Below, piece by piece: positions 57,524 to 64,000 of a DNA stretch of 64,000 nt; position 1 is the first letter of the stretch, and each line of letters opens with the position of its first letter. This DNA is from Candidatus Woesearchaeota archaeon (GTDB lineage Archaea > Nanobdellota > Nanobdellia > Woesearchaeales > GW2011-AR4): NCBI GenBank assembly GCA_016180235.1, contig JACPBQ010000005.1, positions 35,873-99,872 of the forward strand, given 5' to 3'. The position numbers were made by a program, and so were the translations under genes. The notes under the pieces were generated by a model. It saw only the letters and a program-made list of their open reading frames with translations. It was not told the DNA's origin and did no database searches.

Positions 57524-59587
57524 TTATTTTCTCTTGAAAATAAACCTAATAATAAGGAAGAACACTATCAAGCTGCTTATTCCAACCAATAGCAATGTTT
57601 TAGGCTTTTCAAGGCTTCTTGTTATGCTGTGGAAGGCAAGCAGGATATTCTGGACTAAAGTGACATTAGAAAGCTCAACAGCAAAATTTTCGCTTGCTTC
57701 GTATTTTTTCCTGTTATTATCCTGGTATTTAACATCAATATTGAATTCGTTAGCTCCCTTGCTTAAATCCTTTCCGAGCAGGTTAACTATGAATTTCCTG
57801 TCTTCAGAAAGCTCGCTTACGACCCAGGCCTTCTTAATATTCTTATTGGACAGCGTAATCTCTACATTTTTGGGGCTTGACCTTGATTTTTTTTCCAGCA
57901 GGAATGAGAGCTTATATTCGTCTTTATACCCAACCTTGGCAGGGGCTTCTATCCGGCTTATCGTTATATTTGGAGCATCCAGAACATCAACATCAAGGTA
58001 AGCTGCTTTCGAGACATCTGCATTTTTTAAATCCAATACCAACTGCTGCTTTTCTTCCCTAATGTCTTCCACAGAGAAATTAAAGCTCTTTTCCTGCGAT
58101 ATCCCAAGATCAAATTTCTCGCATTCATTTGCCAAGCAAAAATCAAAATTTTCCAGGAAAGCATTCCCGATATTTTTTACTCTGCACTGCACCAGGGCAG
58201 TTTCGTAGGAATAGAATTCATTTTTATCTATGCTGCAACCGATGCTTACATCCTTTGAATATATTTTTTGCTCCTCTTCCTGCTTCTGCCTGAGGACGCT
58301 GTGAATATCTTCCAAAGAAAGGACAATATCATTTTTTGCTGACTTGAATTCGATGCTTTCTGTAAAATTCCTCAAAGTGCTTACTGTGACCGGGAAAGTA
58401 TAGGCATAATTATTCTCCAGATTCTCAGATATTTTTGCGATCCAGAACACGCTTTTCTTTTCCTTCGGCTTTAACACTATATTTTTGGCAAAGTTTTCTG
58501 TCAATTCAACCTCTTTTGGCCTCGAGAGATAAATCTCTGAAGAAATGTAGTAATCTTCGAGGTTTTCCAAAGAGACCATTATCAGGTTATATGAGCCAAA
58601 GCCGACATTGTCCTTTAAAACGTCAATGCCTAAACCAATGGGCTGCCCTGCCCTTCCTGACTTTGCCTCAACATCTGCTTTTACGTCAAGATCTTTTGTT
58701 TCCAGATCAACATTTCTTGAGAGCCACTTGTACTGGACAGAAGGCTCTGCGCTGTCTATTGATTCCTTCAGCTTTACATGCGTAGGGTCTATGTAGCCGA
58801 ACTGGCCGTAGGTAACATCATAAGGGACCCATCCATAGCCCGGAAAGTAAACCTCTGCCCAGCCATGAGAGCCCCAGTTTTCCGGGAACAGGTCGCTGTT
58901 CGTGTATGCCACGCCAGAAACGAATTTTGCCGGAATTCCAACAGACCTCAGCATCGCGATGAATAAGCTTGTCAATTCATCACATACGCCTTCCCTGTTT
59001 TCCAAAACCCATGATGCTTTCTGGCTCACATCAGCAGTCAGGGTGCTTAAGTCATATTTTATGTTGCCTTTTGTCCACTCAGCCAGCTTATCCACAACAA
59101 CATACAAATCATCCTGGCCCTCAACCAGCTGGGATGCAAGATTTATTACATCCTCATCATTAGAATCTATTATCTCCTGCGGCTGTATGAATGGTTTTAG
59201 GTCCTCCGGCAGGTCTGCTATCGGGAACGGTATTTTTTCCGTTATTTCTATAAGATCATTGCTTGTCTTCATTTTTGCCCTGTAGCCGAAGCTTATCTTG
59301 CTTTTTGGATTCTGCCATTCAAACTGCAAAGAATTGCTTTCCTTTTTCGCCTCCGGGTAAACCTCAAATGCCACGACTTCCTGGTTGAAGCTGCCATAAG
59401 GATAATGAGTCAGGTTAACTTTTATATAATCTACTTTATAATCAGAATCCCTTGGAGTTATATCAGCTCCGGAGGAAAGATTCACATTTATTATAAGATT
59501 CTGGCTGTTGATGAACCAGTCGTCCTGAGAGTAAGCAATATTAACAACCAGCAAAAAAGATATAAAAAACAACAATATTTTTCTCAT
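57524..59587 (-). CDS. Transglutaminase-like domain membrane protein
   Basis: NREGVCDELTSLFIAMLRSVGIPAKFVSG, NWGSHGWAEVYFPGYGWVPYDVTYG; C-terminal TM. Confidence 0.9.
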   Translation of the reverse strand: MRKILLFFISFLLVVNIAYSQDDWFINSQNLIINVNLSSGADITPRDSDYKVDYIKVNLTHYPYGSFNQEVVAFEVYPEAKKESNSLQFEWQNPKSKISFGYRAKMKTSNDLIEITEKIPFPIADLPEDLKPFIQPQEIIDSNDEDVINLASQLVEGQDDLYVVVDKLAEWTKGNIKYDLSTLTADVSQKASWVLENREGVCDELTSLFIAMLRSVGIPAKFVSGVAYTNSDLFPENWGSHGWAEVYFPGYGWVPYDVTYGQFGYIDPTHVKLKESIDSAEPSVQYKWLSRNVDLETKDLDVKADVEAKSGRAGQPIGLGIDVLKDNVGFGSYNLIMVSLENLEDYYISSEIYLSRPKEVELTENFAKNIVLKPKEKKSVFWIAKISENLENNYAYTFPVTVSTLRNFTESIEFKSAKNDIVLSLEDIHSVLRQKQEEEQKIYSKDVSIGCSIDKNEFYSYETALVQCRVKNIGNAFLENFDFCLANECEKFDLGISQEKSFNFSVEDIREEKQQLVLDLKNADVSKAAYLDVDVLDAPNITISRIEAPAKVGYKDEYKLSFLLEKKSRSSPKNVEITLSNKNIKKAWVVSELSEDRKFIVNLLGKDLSKGANEFNIDVKYQDNNRKKYEASENFAVELSNVTLVQNILLAFHSITRSLEKPKTLLLVGISSLIVFFLIIRFIFKRK

Positions 59588-59727
59588 TTGAATTTTTTAA
59601 GTATTTTAATTTAAATAAGTATTGGTGTTTTTGAGCACCAGTCTGATATTATTAACTGAATCTCAATCTGTTTGCCTTCGGCAAAAGTCTAAATTTATTA
59701 TTATCTTATTTCAATCTTCCCCGCAAT

Positions 59728-59776
59728 TCTAGTGCGAGGCGTTGCTCTCTTACATAATAACGCAACGCCTCGCGGA
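59728..59776. repeat. Dispersed intergenic hairpin, family B copy 3
   Basis: GCGAGGCGTTG...CAACGCCTCGC 11-bp perfect inverted repeat. Confidence 0.65.
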
Positions 59777-59824
59777 TTTATTTTTAATAAGCTTTATAAA
59801 CGAAATTGTAATTTCTTATTTTAT

Positions 59825-59946
59825 GCCGCGGTCGCTTAGCCTGGTATAGCGCTGGATTGCTAGAAGCATCGCTTCTTAGAAACCTACTATACTTTACAAA
59901 AATTCAGTGTCCGCAAGGACTCGAGAGTTCAAATCTCTCCCGCGGC
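59825..59946 (+). tRNA. tRNA-Ser(GCT) with 39-nt canonical intron (59863-59901)
   Basis: Acceptor GCCGCGG/CCGCGGC, long variable arm TGTCCGCAAGGACTC, anticodon stem CTGGA/TTCAG. Confidence 0.92.
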
Positions 59947-59959
59947 GTTTTTTTTTAAA

Positions 59960-60346
59960 ATGCCAACAGCTACAGAATTAGAAAAGGGAAGCTATTTTAT
60001 CCACAATAACGAGCCTGTCAGGGTTACAAGAAAAGAGATTGTTGCTTATGGGACCCATTCACACAGCAAGCTAAAGATATTCTTTCAGGGCTTAAATGAA
60101 AAAGGCGAAAAAAGCATCAATTTGCACCATATGGACAAAGTTGAAATAGTGGATATTATAAGAAAGCTTGGCCAGGTTATATCAAAAACAAACAATAAAG
60201 TACAGGTAATGGATATGGTAAGCTATGAAACTATTGAATGCAATGCTGCCCCAGAAATTTTCAATAATTTAAATGAAAGCGACCAGGTTACTTTCATAGA
60301 TTTTAAGGGCAGTTTTGAAATCATAGAAAAAAGAGAGGGCAACTAG
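59960..60346 (+). CDS. aIF5A/EF-P-like translation factor with non-canonical hypusine loop
   Basis: LEKGSYFIHNNEPVRVTRKEIVAYGTHSHSKLKI...VQVMDMVSYETIE aligns to aIF5A architecture. Confidence 0.82.
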   Translation: MPTATELEKGSYFIHNNEPVRVTRKEIVAYGTHSHSKLKIFFQGLNEKGEKSINLHHMDKVEIVDIIRKLGQVISKTNNKVQVMDMVSYETIECNAAPEIFNNLNESDQVTFIDFKGSFEIIEKREGN

Positions 60347-60383
60347 TAATCTTTTTAAAGTAACTTCAATTCTTAAATTTTAT

Positions 60384-60469
60384 AGCGGGGTAGGGCAGTC
60401 AGGAGTGCCCGGAGGGCTCATAACTCTGTTAGAAACCCTCAGGTCGGAGGTTCAAATCCTCTCCCCGCT
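60384..60469 (+). tRNA. Initiator tRNA-Met(CAT) with 12-nt canonical intron (60423-60434)
   Basis: A1-U72 acceptor AGCGGGG/CCCCGCT, GGG/CCC anticodon stem base pairs, BHB CTCA-TAA-CTCTG-TTAG-AAA. Confidence 0.93.
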
Positions 60470-60517
60470 ATTTTTTTCAAAAAGTTTAAATACAGATTAA
60501 CTAAACCAAATAGGAAA

Positions 60518-60595
60518 ATGAGCTGCCAAAATACCTCAATTATAAGAATAATTCTAAGCATCATTATTATAGGCAGCATTATCATTATTGCTTAA
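60518..60595 (+). CDS. Possible hydrophobic micropeptide MSCQNTSIIRIILSIIIIGSIIIIA
   Basis: 25-aa ORF downstream of TTTAAATA box. Confidence 0.35.
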   Translation: MSCQNTSIIRIILSIIIIGSIIIIA

Positions 60596-60666
60596 AAAAA
60601 TTCTGATGTTCTTTCTGCAAAACAAGAAGGACATCAGATTTCTCTATAAAAAATTAGGTGATAAAA

Positions 60667-60732
60667 ATGGATGAAATGCATTGGAAAACGATGAATATGG
60701 AAGATAAGATGGAGGAATTGGAGGAGAAGTAA
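60667..60732 (+). CDS. Possible acidic micropeptide MDEMHWKTMNMEDKMEELEEK
   Basis: 21-aa ORF preceded by TTAGGTGATA SD-like, ends 1 bp before next ORF. Confidence 0.35.
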   Translation: MDEMHWKTMNMEDKMEELEEK

Positions 60733-60733
60733 T

Positions 60734-61117
60734 ATGGGGCCTAAGGAATTTGAAGCAGTTAAGACTCTTTTGAATACTGGCTCAAATGGGGATGGCAGAT
60801 TGCCAACTATGCATCAATTACCAGATCCACACACTAAATGGGACGAATTTATAGATTTTATGAGCCGTTCTCCAATTCTTGCATTGGAAGGAAACGGAAA
60901 CGTCTATAGGGTTATAGAAGTAACTTCTGGTTCAGCTTCTTTTGAATTTGATAAAACAGGTTTGCTTAAAAAAGTTACGTTCAAAGGAAAAGCATACCAT
61001 CCTAATGGAAATGAAGTAATAACACAGTTAGATGCATGGTGCGGATATGAACGAGATTCATTTACAGATTCTGATTTGGAACGCGACAGAGTTCACTATA
61101 TTCCAAGAAGCTATTAG
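60734..61117 (+). CDS. Hypothetical protein
   Basis: 127-aa ORF with SD-like GAGGAG upstream. Confidence 0.6.
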   Translation: MGPKEFEAVKTLLNTGSNGDGRLPTMHQLPDPHTKWDEFIDFMSRSPILALEGNGNVYRVIEVTSGSASFEFDKTGLLKKVTFKGKAYHPNGNEVITQLDAWCGYERDSFTDSDLERDRVHYIPRSY

Positions 61118-61183
61118 ACAGAGTTTATATATAATTTTAAATATAACCTTCATTATTCTTCTTTTATTGAAAAGGTGATATAA

Positions 61184-62059
61184 ATACTAATTTGCGGTAT
61201 TGATGAAGCCGGCAGGGGCCCAGTTTTAGGGCCTTTAGTAATGTGCGGCCTCGTTATTAAAGAGGAAGACGAGAAGAAACTGATAAAGCTGGAAGTCAAA
61301 GACTCAAAGCTGCTGACAAAAAAACAAAGGGAATTTCTTTTTGGCAGGATAAAGGCTGTTTCCCATAAATATGAGGTTGCTATAATAGAGCCTGAGGAGA
61401 TTGACAAAGCTGTCAATAATCATGACGGGCTGAATTTAAACAGGCTGGAAGCGAACAAAACAGCTGAAATCCTTAATTTATTGAATCCCGACAAGGCAAT
61501 AATAGATGCGCCGAGCAACAATATAAAAAGCTACAGGCAGTATCTGGCCAGATTCGTAAAAAACAAAAATATGGGGATTATTCTGGAGCATAAAGCTGAC
61601 TTGAATTATCCAATTGTAAGCGCTGCCTCAATCATAGCAAAAGTTACAAGAGACAATGAAATAGAGAGGATAAAGAAGGAAATAAAAATTGATTTTGGAA
61701 GCGGCTATATGACAGATCCAAAAACACTAAAATTCCTGGAAAAATATTATGAGGAATATGAGCACCTGTTCAGGAAAAGCTGGATGCCGTACAAAGATAT
61801 CATGGGCAAAAAATTTCAGAGCAAATTGGAGGATTTTTCAAAATTTATAGAGAAAGTTGGAGATAAAAATAAAGGCATTATAGAGAAGCTAAAAATGCTC
61901 GAAGACTTTGGGTACAAGTTTGTCCCCACTTCAACAGAGCATGAGCACGTGAGGATGAAAGGGCCATGCACAATAACATTGTACAAAAACGGCAAACTGC
62001 TTATACAGGGAAAAGATGAGCATAAAAAGGCCATTGAAAGCGTGCTGGGCAAAATTTAG
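61184..62059 (+). CDS. rnhB: Ribonuclease HII, apparent AUA start
   Basis: In-frame upstream extension reads (M)LICGIDEAGRGPVLGPLVMCG; AAGGTGAT SD upstream; no ATG before the catalytic motif. Confidence 0.9.
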   Translation: MLICGIDEAGRGPVLGPLVMCGLVIKEEDEKKLIKLEVKDSKLLTKKQREFLFGRIKAVSHKYEVAIIEPEEIDKAVNNHDGLNLNRLEANKTAEILNLLNPDKAIIDAPSNNIKSYRQYLARFVKNKNMGIILEHKADLNYPIVSAASIIAKVTRDNEIERIKKEIKIDFGSGYMTDPKTLKFLEKYYEEYEHLFRKSWMPYKDIMGKKFQSKLEDFSKFIEKVGDKNKGIIEKLKMLEDFGYKFVPTSTEHEHVRMKGPCTITLYKNGKLLIQGKDEHKKAIESVLGKI

Positions 62060-62110
62060 CTGGATTCTAATTAACAAGGTTTAAAAATATGCATAATTAA
62101 TGAATTTACC

Positions 62111-62734
62111 ATGATAGACATAAACAAGCTAAAAGAGGAGCAGATAAAACTTGCGAAGAAAGTCATCATTAACGATAGTGTAAAAAATATAAAAACAATA
62201 GCCGGGGCGGAGCAGGCTTTTTTCAGCAATAAGGTTGTTTCTGCGATTGTTGTGTGCGATTATAAGAGTTTCAATATCATTGAGGAAAAATATGCTATAG
62301 CTGATGCAAAGATACCTTACATAAGCGGCTTTATGTTTTACAGAGAAGGGCCTGCTGTCATGGAGGCTTTTAACAGCTTAGAGCAGAAACCGGATGTTCT
62401 TATGGTGAATGGAAACGGCATATTACATTCGAGAAGGATAGGGATGGCCTCGCACCTTGGAATATTGCTTGATACACCAACAATAGGCGTTGCAAAAAGA
62501 GCTTCTTTGGGAGAGATAAAGGAAAAAACAATCTATGTGGACAAGGAGGCAAGAGGCTATGAGTTCGTAAGCAGGGAGCATGCAAAACCTTTGTATGTGA
62601 GCCCGGGGCATAAGGTCTCGTTAAAGACAAGCTTTGATATAGTGAAAAAATGCACAATATACCCGCACAAGCTTCCTGAACCGTTGCATCTGGCGCATAG
62701 GTATGCTAATAAAATCAAGAAATCCGAAGTTTAA
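62111..62734 (+). CDS. nfi: Endonuclease V
   Basis: GAEQAFFSNKVVSAIVVCDY, YISGFMFYREGP, VNGNGILHSRRIGMASHLGILLDTPTIGVAK. Confidence 0.95.
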   Translation: MIDINKLKEEQIKLAKKVIINDSVKNIKTIAGAEQAFFSNKVVSAIVVCDYKSFNIIEEKYAIADAKIPYISGFMFYREGPAVMEAFNSLEQKPDVLMVNGNGILHSRRIGMASHLGILLDTPTIGVAKRASLGEIKEKTIYVDKEARGYEFVSREHAKPLYVSPGHKVSLKTSFDIVKKCTIYPHKLPEPLHLAHRYANKIKKSEV

Positions 62735-63348
62735 AGCTGCTTGTAATAATCTATAACTATCCCTTTCTGCTTTAGCATGTCTAATGTGCCACGCGGCATC
62801 TTCCTTACCTTCAATTTTTTTGTTTCCGGCTCGATCTCCCACAGGTCAGAATCGTCAACCCTGGACATACCCAATTCCCGGGATTTTATCTCTTTCATGG
62901 CGTTTTGTACTGCGCCGATATCCTCTTCTCTTCTGATATAAAAATCCTGATCGATAATGTAATCTGCCTTTCCTGTTTCTGAGGCATATTCCGGCTTGGC
63001 ATTCCCGGCAGAGTATGTTTTCTGCATTGCTCCGGATTGCAGGGATTTTTCGTATTTCAATGTCTTCTGGCTTATATCCTGCAGAATTTCCTGCTGCTCT
63101 GGAATCTTAGGGCCTTCCCCAACATTCTCTTTTTCCCCTGCAACGGCTTCTTTTATCTCTTCCTCAAGAGTTTCTTTCATAGAAAACTTTTTTTTATTGG
63201 CAAGGCTCCATGCATTAGCGCAACTCAAGCCGCAAAAATTTTTTTGGATTCCTTCTGAGCCTTTTTTCATTACAGCAGTGACTTTATAGAAATCCCCGGC
63301 TTCTTCAATAATTTTTCCGCAGCTATCGCATTTGAACTTTTGTACCAT
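62731..63348 (-). CDS. Hypothetical protein with N-terminal Cys-type (zinc finger-like) motif
   Basis: FKCDSCGKIIEEAGDFYKV...KNFCGLSCANAW. Confidence 0.6.
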   Translation of the reverse strand: MVQKFKCDSCGKIIEEAGDFYKVTAVMKKGSEGIQKNFCGLSCANAWSLANKKKFSMKETLEEEIKEAVAGEKENVGEGPKIPEQQEILQDISQKTLKYEKSLQSGAMQKTYSAGNAKPEYASETGKADYIIDQDFYIRREEDIGAVQNAMKEIKSRELGMSRVDDSDLWEIEPETKKLKVRKMPRGTLDMLKQKGIVIDYYKQL

Positions 63349-63405
63349 CTTAGGACATGATATAGTTTATCATATTAAAAAGTTTTGGCAAATCAAGGAA
63401 AAATG

Positions 63406-63954
63406 CTAAGCCCTGTACCTTAAGAACTCATACCCGGTTTGGTATCTTGCATTTTCCGAGCTTACAGACTCTTTCTGGGACATTGCAAGAGCGTGAGTGT
63501 CGAGGTCCTCTGGGCTGCCCATGACCCTATTCCACTGCGGATTCAGCTGGGCCAATATGCGCTCATACACCCTTATTATCTTGAGCAAAGTCAATTTGAC
63601 GAAAGTATCAACTTTCTTGCCGGCTTCTTCAATTGCGCCATATGCCTTTTTGCTATACTTTGCAGAACTGCCATACATGTTTTTTAAAAATCTTGCCAAA
63701 GGATTTTCCTTCGCGGCATAATCCACTTTTTTGCCTTCATTTCTTGATAGCTTCATTTCGATATTTTTCACGTTAATCTGATTTTGGGGTCCAAGCAGCT
63801 TTTCAATGCCGTCTTCCGCTTTTAAAAAGAATCTGCTTATGCTTCCTTTTGCTTTTGACACTGCTTCGCTGGATTTGTTTATTAGCCTACTTACCGATTG
63901 AGAAATTTCTTTTTTAGCGCTGCCTGAAAGGTAAATCTCGGCAAAAGATGCCAT
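63406..63954 (-). CDS. Hypothetical protein
   Basis: 182-aa ORF. Confidence 0.5.
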   Translation of the reverse strand: MASFAEIYLSGSAKKEISQSVSRLINKSSEAVSKAKGSISRFFLKAEDGIEKLLGPQNQINVKNIEMKLSRNEGKKVDYAAKENPLARFLKNMYGSSAKYSKKAYGAIEEAGKKVDTFVKLTLLKIIRVYERILAQLNPQWNRVMGSPEDLDTHALAMSQKESVSSENARYQTGYEFLRYRA

Positions 63955-64000
63955 GGAGAAATATAATAATTTATTGGCGTCAAAAACTTTAATTGGATTT

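Noticed and set aside
61241-62059. Track start of RNase HII at 61241
   Set aside because: It would remove the catalytic DEAGRGP; the frame extends upstream to 61184.
1-64000. CRISPR array, transposase, phage module or restriction-modification system
   Set aside because: No regularly spaced repeats and no ORF with transposase, Cas, phage structural or R-M motifs were found.

Overview
This 64-kb window is archaeal. It has archaeal ribosomal proteins, EF-2, archaeal-type AlaRS, NreA, RtcB and archease, an Orc1/Cdc6-like ATPase, and intron-containing tRNAs. Gene style suggests a DPANN/Woesearchaeota-like lineage; that is inference. Most of the window is ordinary housekeeping: SMC C-terminus, DHH phosphoesterase, AlaRS, SerS, EF-2/NDK/L24e/S28e/L7Ae, SOD, DNA repair glycosylases, B12-dependent ribonucleotide reductases, a Zn/Mn ABC operon with a DtxR-type regulator, RNase HII and endonuclease V. 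The strongest unusual signal is in the tRNA genes. All six tRNA genes I can fold are interrupted: Gly-TCC by 2 introns, Arg-TCT by about 4, Ile-GAT by about 3, and Arg-GCG, Ser-GCT and initiator Met-CAT by 1 each. Several canonical introns are only 12-14 nt with textbook bulge-helix-bulge geometry. The tRNA-ligation genes rtcB and archease lie adjacent in the same window. Other notable items: (i) a 1.3-kb block of three bacterial-type genes bracketed by two homologous attC-like imperfect palindromes; (ii) a dispersed nested-palindrome repeat family with apparently compensatory stem changes, one copy abutting a 5'-truncated DUF59 gene; (iii) a second class II RNR paralogue missing key redox cysteines; (iv) an IF5A-like protein with Thr at the hypusine position; (v) a GGDEF protein with a canonical I-site; (vi) an apparent AUA start codon for RNase HII; (vii) a Ski2/Hel308-like helicase lacking its first RecA domain; (viii) a perfect 20-bp operator palindrome. 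No CRISPR array, rRNA or transposase was seen.
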